DNA from: Malaya genurostris
Taxonomy: Eukaryota; Arthropoda; Insecta; Diptera; Culicidae
Reading direction: 5' to 3'
Assembly (NCBI RefSeq): GCF_030247185.1
Contig: NC_080572.1
Location: forward strand, 246,976,570-247,040,569
DNA: 64,000 bases
This document shows positions 11,225 to 22,023 of this stretch, piece after piece (position 1 is the stretch's first letter; each line of letters starts with the position of its first letter). The translations under genes were made by a program, and so were the position numbers. Under the pieces are notes generated by a model, which searched no databases, had not been told where the DNA came from, and was given only the letters and a program-made list of their open reading frames with translations.

Positions 11225-13963
11225 GATTTTTAACCTTTTTCATGAAACTAAATTTAAAGGTTGGTTTTATGGAATCCTTATTTGAAAGCTAAGGAAAAGA
11301 CGCACATTTCATATCTTGGGCGAATTTATGTAACATATCTTTATTAGATTTTACAGTATAGGCTGTTGAAAAAAGGCTTTTTTTTGTAAAGGCGAAATTT
11401 CAAAAAATTCATATCTTGAAAATTCCACGAACCATATCGAAATAAAAAATACGTGTCGAATATTTTCGAGTTCTCTACCGAAAAAAACAGTTTTGGGTGG
11501 CTGATTTTGCATGGAATGTCTGTAAGAGAAAATAAATAATATGAGAAAAGCAGCATTACTCCACTGGGTGGATTAAACAGATTTTTTTTCCTATAAGTGA
11601 CCATATGATGGTTAACAAATTTCTCTTTAAAATTCCTATCAGTTACACCGGTACCCGGTTTTCAGTGCTGCAAGTACCGAAAAAAAGGTATCAAAAGCTT
11701 TAAATTCGAACGCACTCCGATTTCTGGTCCATGCATTTCGTCATCCATCGTACACCAACCTCTGGTTAAAATCTGTTCAAAATTTGCCGTTCATCATGTG
11801 TTGGTTAGTTTTTGTGTGCTAGTAATCCAACTCTTGCCTTGACCTTCTGGAAGTACTTTTGCGATTATCGCACGTGTTGAAATACATTTGTAGGATGGCT
11901 TGATGCTCCAGACTTGTGATCCAAAGTTAATTGGTCTTTGATCCTTTTTAATTCTCTGGAGACGATTGCATTACAAATTAACAAACATTTTCCCAAAATA
12001 TAAATTAAAATAGGCGTACGTTTATGATTGAAATTGATTTGTACCACAACATCGATCAAAGTTCTGGGAATCGGAATCAGGTAGATTAGATGAATAGCAT
12101 GGGTAACCTTTATTCTACGAAATCAGCACAAATATAACCAAGACCACTTACTGGTCAGTTAATTATTAAGACTGTGAAACGGTTCCGAATGAGATCCTAA
12201 TGCAATCAATGATGCTGTTGGTCCTTCCAATCGAGCTTTGTGTACATTGCTTCAGTCAGTTCCTGGAAATCGATGTTAGTTTCCATTACATTTATGGATC
12301 AATTATCCGTAGAACGACAAATTGCATTCAGAAACAGTTGATGAACTAGAGCAATTGTGCGTCCTTACAATGTCGTTTCGGTTTGTATCCGGGTAACTTG
12401 CTTCATTCAGAAAAGTAAACTTTCAAAGCTCGTATCTGGAACACGCAAACAATCACTTCAAATAATGATTTGACGGTGCTTCTGCTGACGATCTGTTCGC
12501 GTGATATCTGTGTCGCCCGTCGTCACTTCGAACAATCCTACGACAACGTATCAACCATGAGATCGTACATCGGAATCCATACCGCTGGTACATCTCAATA
12601 AAAAAAAATGTTTCACATACATAACGCATGAGCAAACCTAAAGCCATAGAGTTGAGCTGTTTGGAAAACGGGATACAGAAGGAAATTTCATCCCATTATG
12701 TCTAGCCTCTTGATCCGGCCGTGAGTTCAGTTTCGCTGTACAGCACGACACCCCGAGGCACATCGATTTTCACTTTCCATCCGTTCGTCGGAATGTCGAA
12801 CAACGAACGGTGTGGAAAACCTGATGGTGTTCCAACACCAGCAAACAATAATAAAAGTGTACATTCGTTCGCCCGGGCTTCCACATTTTCACTATTTACC
12901 CAGCAAACGGTTTTTAACCTGCCGCCAATTGTTCCCTCGGGGACTGCTAGGTGGATTGCAAAATCATCGTCCAGCATCGTTGCATCCTGCCGAATGTAGC
13001 TTCCAAAAGGAATAAAAGATCTCTATCAGCGCTGCTCCTAACACCACATGGTTGTTATTGTTGCTGCTGTTGTTGTTGCTGTCGATGACGATAATCGTCG
13101 CCCCGTCATTGCGTCGTCATCAACCGATGCTGATTATGTGGTTCCGGTATGCCACTTCCTGGTTTACTTTTGAAGTAAGGGATGATCAGGTCGTTGTTAT
13201 GGTCAATACATTTCTGGCATGTTGGTCCATAACTAGATTTCGTTTTTTTTTTTTTTTCAATATCACCGGGCTTACAAAAGATTTAGAAAATGTTTTCATT
13301 TGTTCATTTTTTACAAGAATCCCTACCACGTTCAACTTCCAAAGTAAGGGGATTGGGTTGAACACTAAACCAGTAGCAACAATTCTCAACTTTTTGCTAC
13401 TATTAGAGCAAAATAAATGCACTGTGGGATATTCTTTCAACATGCTGCATTAGGAAGAGAAGTTGAAAGTCACCCATAAAAGTTGGCTGTAACACAGTGA
13501 TAATGCATGATATAAAGCAAAGTTTAAACTATGAAACCCGGGTACATTGGAGCCACAGTGTGAGTTTAATCAATGGGTGAAAAGTTGGACTAACGAAGCA
13601 GTCGGTAACAATGGAAGCCGATTCTCATTAAAACTACTGGGCATTATTTCAGTACTTTAAGTGTGAAAAGTGTTAAACAAACCAAAGACGAAAGCGACAA
13701 CAACGACGACTGTTTTGTGAGCCAGTTAGCTCTCCACATGGAACAAGAACAAGTTCTGCTGTTGAAATCGTTAATCAATCCTAGTCAAACCATAAAATGA
13801 GACCATGTGGAAGGAATAAGCAATCGACTATGGTTTGAACGTAAATTTTGTAAATGTTCATCACTTAAGTGAAGCAGAATTCGATTACGGTACAGATTTT
13901 AGTTTCCCGGATGAAACGAGTCATAGTTAACGGCAATAAGAAAATAAGAAATAGTTAGTGTAT
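11225..13963. other. Intergenic, no supported gene
   Basis: About 2.7 kb. Several overlapping ORFs of 60-133 codons occur on both strands, notably in the more GC-rich 12700-13020 segment, but none has a recognisable domain or a clear splice structure. A short leucine/CTG-rich tract lies at about 13050-13085. An exon of an unseen gene around 12700-13020 cannot be excluded. Confidence 0.4.
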
Positions 13964-13986
13964 AGAAACGTCAAACCTAAAAGCAG

Positions 13987-15173
13987 AGGGGCTGGGGTCC
14001 ACTAGGAGATTGATAGTACCTATTAGCTCTCTCCGGACAGTACCAGCCTAGATGCCGTGTGGAATCCGGCGGAAAAAAATGAACCAAGAATAGATCCACT
14101 GGGTTACTGCTTCCATGTCGTAAAAGGCGACAATTGCTGGAGTTTCTTTTTCCTTTCAGTTATCAGAAATTTTCAATGTTTCACTTCTGATTACTCTATT
14201 TTACTAAATTATCTCTTCATTCAATCTATCAATTTCCGTCTAGCTTCGTTCGTTTCAATCTATCAATTTCCGTCTATTTTTATTTGGAATGTTTTCTTCT
14301 TCCATGTTATTGATTGTCTTTCAGGATTATAAATTGAATTGATAACTATTGCACAAATCCTTTGATATTACAAAGTTAATAACAGAGATAACATATATAC
14401 ATAATAAAAAAACACTTGATATTAATATTTCAAACAACAAATTAATATTTTTCTCGGTAGCCGGTTGCCCAGATCAACCAATATAACCAATTAATAATTT
14501 TATTAAATAATTAAAATAATAAAGCGGAAATAATAAAGACGCGCGTGAAATCTTTTTACCTTTATTTGGTGATTTAAAATGATTTTATAACAACTGTTTA
14601 GAATATGTCAATGCAATGAATCAACTATTTTGTCTAAATCCTATTCACTCGTTTATTTTGTATCACGTAATTTCATTTAAAAAAAAATAGGGAAGTTTTT
14701 ATTCTTTACGTGATAGTATTGCAAATTTTTCTTTAGTTTCCTCGAAAAAAAAGTTGTGAATCAAGACTTCCCGGGACTTCAATATAGGATATTGTTGAAA
14801 CGTTCACTCGGGAAGTCAGTGAGTTTAGTGGTGCATCCGAGCATCTTGAAACCGGAACATACTGAGTCGGGCGCGAAACCAATACTGAAATTTTTACTAA
14901 CAAATATCCTTCTCCCGTGACACTTGTGGAGTGCGCAGTTGTATATACGGCCTCTAGTAACAACAAGTATTGGAATAACATCCCTTCCCATTCCTTAGAC
15001 GATCTACGTTCGGGCCTGGCCGGCGCCGGTACTGATCGATTAATTCTGGGATTACCAGAAGATGTACATTGAAGGATGATTTACCAGTCCCAGGTCGGAT
15101 CATCTAGGAACTCCCTGTACAATTTCAGCTAATCCCGATCAGTAACGGAGTAGCAACCAGGGGTGGTCGCTCA
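13987..15173. mobile_element. 1.19-kb insertion with an exact 23-bp duplication
   Basis: The 23 bases at 13964-13986 (starting agaaacgtcaaacc, ending aaaagcag) are repeated exactly at 15174-15196. The left inner end reads aggggctggggtcc and includes 'ccatgtcgtaaaaggcgac' near 14110. The right inner end (about 14985-15173) is GC-richer and contains 'ggcctggccggcgccggta'. There are no terminal inverted repeats, no poly(A) and no transposase or RT ORF. A non-autonomous or heavily truncated retroelement is the best explanation. Confidence 0.6.
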
Positions 15174-15204
15174 AGAAACGTCAAACCTAAAAGCAGCTCA
15201 AACA

Positions 15205-15700
15205 CGGAAACATCGTAATCAGTATTTTGACGAAAAAAATAGTTGATTTTCTGATTTTAGTTAGTTATTTTTTGAGACAACTAAAAATTTGTTACTATTG
15301 CTGATTCAGATTTTTTAATTCTCATTCCCTTAACAATAATGAAATATTTATTGAAACGGCTATTTTTTTAGTTGAATTCACCAATTCAACGTGCTGTCAT
15401 TTCTTAGCTAAAGCACACTTCATTTCCATTCAACTAATTTTTTAGTTGAATTAGAGATATAAAACGTTGTTTTGAACCAACATAAATGGTTGAATTGGCT
15501 TCTGCAATTTGCAGCTATATGGCGCACTGTCACCGAAAAAAAGTTCACACCGTAATGACTACTAGCCACTAGATGGCACACTACTAACGAAAAGAATTTT
15601 TCAGTCGCGTTTTTTCCTATATTGGCAGGTATAAATACGATGTTGTATTGGAGAAAAAGACATAAACGAAACATAAACAAAATTTACAAATTACAATTTT
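15205..15700 (+). repeat. Repeat family B, copy 1
   Basis: Shares with 16812-17130 the run 'aatagttgattttctgattttagtt', 'aaccaacataaatggttg', 'ttgcagctatatgg', 'gatggcacactacta' and 'cagtcgcg'. It also holds internal inverted 'caactaa(a)aaa(a)tagttgaa' blocks. It has no ORF of interest. The right boundary is uncertain. Confidence 0.7.
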
Positions 15701-16811
15701 ACAAATTTTTCTTCTAAAACGCTGTTTTATTCATTCGACTTCGCGAAATCGACTCTCTCACTGAAAACTTTGAGCACTCGGAAAACAAAAACCGAATACA
15801 AGTAGTACACCGGACGGCGTAGCCCGGAAGATTGGAAGATACAAAAAACATCATTTGACATATACAATTAGAGTGCAACATTCGAAACTCACTTCACTGT
15901 TCCGCGTAAAAATATTATTACGCACAATCGCTTCAAATGCGCACAAATTCACAAATTTACATATCGGTTTAGAAACTTATATATGGATAAATCGTAACAC
16001 ATGCGAAAAACATCAAAACAATTTGCAAGCAATTCCAGCAAGACTGTCCTTTTTACCTTATTAAAGGATTGTTTTGCTTTGACACTTCTCATGAGTTTTT
16101 GACTAATAAAATTGTTAATAAAAACCAATTTCATTTTTGTTTTCTTTGTGCTGTCCTTCAGTAATGGTGGTGATAAATAAATGGAAACAAATTTTCTGAT
16201 TTTAATAACAAAATTAGTTGTCAATGAGAATTTCGTGTTGGATTGAAATATTGCTGGTTTTTGTCCAGGATATTCGCCAACTAAACACATTCGCTAAAAA
16301 TATGAGTTTTTTTCAGCAAAGTAAATTCTCAATTTTAATTAATTTCATAGTTATTTTGGAAATTTTGTTGTTAAAATCAACTAATTCAAAAACAGTAATA
16401 CGAATTAGGCGCAGAGCTAATTTCGGTCGTTCCGTGAAGTAGAAATCATATCAACACAAATAAATGCCCGGCACTGCACTGGATTTAGTGAAAATCGTTG
16501 CTGTAACCAAATCAGTAGGGCCAAAGATGAAACAAGCATATAAGAAGTATTGTTCGTTGATAGCTAACGACTTTGTCAAACGTATTGCAAGTACCCGAGT
16601 ACGTTAATGAAGATGCAGAATGCCGATGTGGTCGTTTTATAACATTTTCCATTCATTTACAAAATTAAAACAAAGAAATTTCTAAACTAAAACAGGTGCA
16701 AAAGATGTTTCCTGGTCATCAAGTGTAATTTATAATTTGATTATTTTATAAATTTATAAATTTTATGAATGTGTCCCAATGGTTTGGTTTGAAAGATTTC
16801 AATTATTATAC

Positions 16812-18752
16812 ACTGAAAGACCGAAATCAGCATTTTGGCGTAAAAATTAGTTGATTTTCTGATTTTAGTTAGTTATTTTTTGAGACAACTAAAAAAATCT
16901 TACTTTTGCTGTTTTCAACCAACATAAATGGTTGGATTGGCTTCAGCAATTTGCAGCTATATGGCTCACTGTCACCGAAAAAACTTTAACATCGTTTTGA
17001 CTACTAGCCATTAGATGGCACACTACTACCGAAAAGAATTTTTCAGTCGCGGTTGTCTTTTCTATATTGGCAGGTATAAATACTATATTGTTTTGGAGAA
17101 TTAGACATAAACGAAACATAAACTTCTTTTGAAAAATTTTTCTTCTAAAGCACTATGCTAAAATCTACTATGCATCTAGTGCTAAAATCTACTATTGATA
17201 TCAATTGAGATCAACAAAAATATTGTTGAATTCGCGAACACCTTCTGCTAATTCGACCATTCATGTTGATTGAAAAGAACATTTTATTATTCAAATTCAA
17301 CTAAAAAAATAGTTGCATGAATATGAGTTGTGTCTTAGCTAATAAATGACAGCACGTTTAATTGGTGAATTCAAATAAAATGATGGTCATATCAACTAAC
17401 ATTTTAGCATTTTCAAGGGAATAAGAATTAACAAATCCAAATTAGTTAATTAGTAAGATTTTTAACTTTTTCATATTGAAAGGTTATGCAATCACTGTGA
17501 AAAACGACTTTTGAACCGAGGCCCGGAGGGCCGAATGTCGTACCATTCGACTCAGCTCGACGAACTGAGCAAATGTATGTATGCGTGTATGTGACAAATA
17601 ATGTCACTCGATTTTCTCAGAGATGGCTAAACCGATTTTCACAAACTCAGATTCAAATAAAAGGTCTTACGGTCCCATAGATTGCTATTGAATTTTATCC
17701 CGATCCGATTTCCAGTTCCGGAATTACAGGGTGATATACACCAAAAAAAATTGAAAAAATTGTCACTGACTTTTCTCAGAGATGGCGCTACCGATTTTTT
17801 TTATTCAAACGAAAGGTATTATGGTCCCATAGATCGCTATTGAGTTTTATCTTTATCCGACTTCCTGTTCCGGAATTTCAAGACAATATGTGCAAGTCTA
17901 TGAGAAAATGCGCACTCAATTTTCTCGGTAATTTCTCAATCGATTTTTACAAACTAAGAAGCAAATAAAAGGTCTTGAAATTCCTGTGTTACAGAGCGAT
18001 TAGTGAAAATTTTCAATTTCATGAGTATTTTTTCACAAGCGATGGCCAATCGAGGTGCACATTTTTATAAAACTTACTACTAAATCTATCTACATAGCAG
18101 ATTCGTTAGTTAGTGGATATATAAATCTACTTTGGAACTACTAGTCTTCGGTTTCCGCTTCCGGAGGCACCGATAATAGTGAAGAAAGGCTTCAAAACCG
18201 GAACGCACTTCGATTTCTCAGCAACTGTTAAACCTATTGTCACAAATCATGATTCATAATGAAGCTCTCAATTTCTTAAAAGTTACTGTGTAATTTTATC
18301 CAGATCCGACTTCCGGTTCCGAAATTATAGGGCATGAATATCAAAACTTTCAAACTGTCATACAAATTGATGCAAAATCGGTACGCATCGGTACGTGCTG
18401 GTACGGAAGAAGAAGAAAACACCACCGCCTAGCACACAGCATGCTTAGTTCAGTTTTGTATAATGTGCAGGGTTGCCACATTTGAATCTATATTAACTTA
18501 ACATAACTGTTTCCAAATTGAAAAGGTGATGGTAGTTTATACCAGAGAAAGTTTTTGATTTTATTCAAGTTTGAAAAAAAATCTTGACAGAATCTTCTAG
18601 TGATGTTTCCGAAAATATAGGTAATATGAGAAAGGTATCATTACACCACTAGGTGGATTAAAAAAGGTTTATAAGTTGGTCTCAAAAAATAACTAATTAA
18701 AATCAGTAAATCAACTACTTTTTTCGTAAAAATGCTGATTTAAGCTTTTGCT
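16812..18752 (+). mobile_element. Family B element with inverted ends and a nested family A copy
   Basis: The left end (16823-16886: caGCATTTTggcg...ttgagac) is matched in inverted orientation by 18679-18742, about 64 bp with roughly 90% identity. The body resembles copy 1 at 15205-15700. A family A copy at 17469-18666 splits it. Without the insert the element would be about 740 bp, a MITE-sized TIR element. It has no transposase. Confidence 0.7.
17469..18666 (+). repeat. Repeat family A, best-preserved copy
   Basis: It opens with 'gaaaggttatgcaatcactgtgaaaa' (quoted in two parts in other copies), then 'ccgaggcccggagggccgaatg' and 'cgactcagctcgacgaactg'. At least four imperfect modules follow: 'ctcagagatggctaaaccga', 'caaa(c)t(c)agattcaaataaaagg', 'ggtcccatagat(t/c)gctattga' and 'ttccggaattacagg'. 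Module anchors are at 17617, 17775 and 17924, then degenerate ones at about 18033 and 18216, so the period is about 150-160 bp. It closes with 'gagaaaggtatcattacacc' and 'actaggtggatta'. Its flanks are the interrupted family B element. Confidence 0.75.
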
Positions 18753-18887
18753 TGTATTTTATTTTATTAATATTTTTTCTCTTTCCATTACTACCACAAA
18801 ATCAGGATAACGATTTTACTACGTTGAAAAAACAGCACTATCATTTAATATATTATAACCTACCATCATTTTTTAATTAACACACCC

Positions 18888-19170
18888 AAAAACATGCGAT
18901 CGCAAAGCAACTAAAATGTTTTGTTGTTTATTTTTCCTAATTTGATTGCCTAAAATTTGGTATAACTAATCGATTGTTGTTCGTTCTAAACTGTCATTTT
19001 TTATTTATCGTTCTGGTAGTTTAGCAATGACACGCATCACGAACGGGTAACGAAACGTGACAGCATCGACATATACCCCAAACGGAAAATGAAACGTTTC
19101 AATGAGGTGTCATTCGTGCAACTGAACAACGGCACACTCTATGCAAAGTTATCTGTCTGCATGAAAGCAA
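18888..19170 (+). repeat. MITE-like repeat family E, copy 1
   Basis: About 280 bp that match the reverse complement of 47845-48150. Shared blocks include 'taactaatcgattgttgtt', 'ctgtcattt', 'cgaacgggtaacgaaacg', 'aatgaaacg' and 'ggtgtcattcgtgcaactgaac'. It has no ORF. Terminal structure was not resolved. Confidence 0.7.
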
Positions 19171-20215
19171 AAAATGTTTCTGTTGTTTTAAGTTATTTCA
19201 GTTATTTGAACCTAAAACGCCTATTACAATACATATTTTTTCATTGTTAGTCTCTTCGGAATATGTTGAAATGTAATGTAATTGAGCTCAATTTACATTT
19301 GGGAGCCTATAAATTGTGGTTGGGGTTTATTTTCTGGAAAAAATTTTTTGAATCAGGTTAATTTTTGCTTTAAAATTTTACACACAGAAAAACAAATCGA
19401 GAATCATTATTCTCCGGCTAATACTAATGAACAGTTTTGTTGATATCGTGTCAATATAATTATGGTGTGATACAACAAATATATTTGTTTAGAAATACCA
19501 AGCTCTAGTTTTGATCTATCATATTTTGTTCCAATCTACGACTTATTGGTTCGAAACATCACACTGCAGTTTTAAACAACTATTTTTTGTTTGATGGGCA
19601 GCTAATCGTTCACAGTTTGTGCAACGAAATTTTGCCTAAGTGGTTGTTTATAGCTTTAACACTAAACTCACAGATGATATAGAAATGCAACAATAGATTA
19701 TAATTCCAACAGGGCATTAGGAAATTTTTCATCCGTTTGAAGAATGGCTCGCTGAAAGAGCATTTCCAACGCCGTAGTCAAGAATGTTGCTGATATGTTT
19801 AATGCTGGAGATGCACTTTCAATAGAATACAAATACTATCACTTTACTTTTGATTTACATTGACATGAACTATCCGAAAAAGACATTGCATTTATACTGT
19901 AGAAATATCTATTCAGTACATGGAAAATTTGATTTACAATTAACTCTTATATTCTTCTGTATACTTTCACTTACAACAAAAGGCAACTACGTAATTGACA
20001 TAAATGACGTTTGTTTGCCATTCAAAATTTTCAACATGGAACGTTTCTGGTGAAATGAAGTGGATTTTTGTTCTGCGTTTTTGCTGTCTTCGTTCTCAGC
20101 CAACTGACAGCATTCGGAAACAGCAATTTCGTTTACTTGAATCGTTATGGTAAAAGCAACAGATATGTTAGTTAAGTCAACCACAGTTTAGTTGAAACAA
20201 ACAAAAAATGCAATA
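19171..20215. other. Intergenic, nothing recognised
   Basis: AT-rich DNA with short chance ORFs (for example 19850-20053). No domain, RNA gene or defined repeat could be supported. Confidence 0.4.
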
Positions 20216-20370
20216 TTTTTTATGCGGCATTTTAATGGAAATTTTCAGAGTTATGCGGTTTTTTATGCAAAGTTTCAGAGTTATGCGGTTTTTTTATGCG
20301 AAGTTTCAGAGTTATGCGGTTTTTTAATGCGAATTTTCAAAGTTATACGGTTTTTTTATGCGGTACGTAA
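20216..20370 (+). repeat. Minisatellite, ~34-bp unit, about 4-5 copies
   Basis: The block 'ttcagagttatgcggttttt' followed by 'tatgc(g/a)aag' recurs in tandem with slight decay (cores near 20226, 20260, 20296, 20330). The last unit is degenerate (aaagttatacgg). The ORF running through it encodes repeated FQSYAVF-type units and is a by-product of the tandem structure. Confidence 0.8.
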
Positions 20371-22023
20371 ACTCGCATAAAAAGAACTTCAGTGTAGTAA
20401 TTTTGTGATTCTTTAGAGATTCTCCATAAAAAATTAAAAATAAAAAAATACAAATTGATCTGTATATGTTGCAACCCCGTTCATACTGGGTAAAACGGTC
20501 GAGTAGATGACATCATAATGGCAAACTGTGAATGGTTTGTGAAAACATAGGTCAATTAAAACCAGGTTTTCAATGGTATACTGTTGAAATACTGAAACGA
20601 CGTTGCTTCACTTAAACATTGAATGTTTCCGAATCGATTGGTAATTAAATCATATCATAAATTCATAAACAAATGATTGAGTTATAAGCGCTCAAAATTA
20701 TGACAGAAAAAGGTTACGCTGTAAGTTTTGCAATTTTTTTAATTGACACCCGGCCCTATACTCGTTCGAGAGTAAGGCATTTTAAATGCCAAAAATACTT
20801 TTTTACGAACTGATTCACCGACGACACGACCAGGTACTCCGAAGAAAAATCAGCATTAAAACTGTTCGCTAACGATTCACCGTCAGTTACCACAAATCTA
20901 GCGACCCCCTGTAAATGATAAAAATAATCTTCTCGAGCAACACTGTTTAAGTTGCTATGGACTAGTTACCAAGGAACCCCAAAACAAATAAACATGTTTT
21001 GAAAGCGGTGGAATAGTTCTATTACTGTTAAACTTTGTCCAAATTAAGCAGAAATGCATTTAAATGGACTCGATTTTCGGAATTTAATCGAAACTATGGA
21101 TGAAACCAACGAACGAGGACAATGATCTGCTTCCAGCGATTCATCCGTAAACTTCAACTGCTAGCTTTTCTGGGCAGTAGGATTCGGTGTAATATGCCGG
21201 TGTCAAAATTGTTTTGTGTCGGTTGATTGCGCAGCAGTGGAAACAGTATTTCACTTTGTTGGCCACTATTCGAGGATTAGCTCGTTGTCGGTCATTTCCA
21301 TGTCTTCCTTCTCACACAACGGTTCCAAGTCAAGACCTGAATTTTGAACTTGGCTTTATAAAAGACATAACTCATACTCCTCAATTTTTATATTTCGCTC
21401 GAGTCAGGTAAATCCATTAAAATGTTCCGTAATATAATAACCGATCTGAAATTCATTTTGTTTACATTCATCTTGCCTTCGATATGCAGTAACCAAGGTT
21501 ATGGTGACTGTTATTCAAAATCAATAAATATATAAACTTGTGCTGCCAGTTTAAAAAAATTCACTAGCGTTTTCGATTTGACATTTCCAGTTACTGAGGG
21601 GTAGTTAAATTTACGATACAGTTTTGATAGACGAGTGGCAGGTCGTGTCGTCGGATTCACTTTATGAACCGCCTCCATTCTGCAAGTTAGCTGTCCTAAA
21701 TTCTAACTACTGTTTAGAAGAAATCATGCTATTGCTCTGTAATCTTGAAATTCGCCTCCGCAGTCTTTGGTAGCAGAAAGTCAAATTCCGCCTCGGAACT
21801 ATAATTTTTGAATGAAACAATCAATCTAATGTAATATTCAACCACGCAACAAAGCAGACATCCGGACAATACCTGTGCCATCATCAAAGGAGTCCGTCGC
21901 TTTTTCACTTTCCTGTTCAGTCCTGAATGTTTGCAAGCAGTCATTTATTTTTTACCAAATTCATTAATCTGATTCCAAAAGTTCAAGTTTCCGCTGGTGT
22001 ACTTCCTTGGATATAATGATATA
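20371..22023. other. Intergenic / 5' flank of the MARCH gene
   Basis: No domain-bearing ORF. The last few hundred bases should contain the promoter and 5' UTR of the downstream ligase gene, but no TATA box or clear initiator could be assigned. An upstream ATG at 22016 is followed almost at once by in-frame TAA. Confidence 0.4.

Noticed and set aside
12702..13015. Overlapping ORFs on both strands (91, 92 and 67 codons)
   Set aside because: GC-richer and open on both strands, but no domain, signal peptide or usable splice frame was recognised, so the coding strand cannot be decided.
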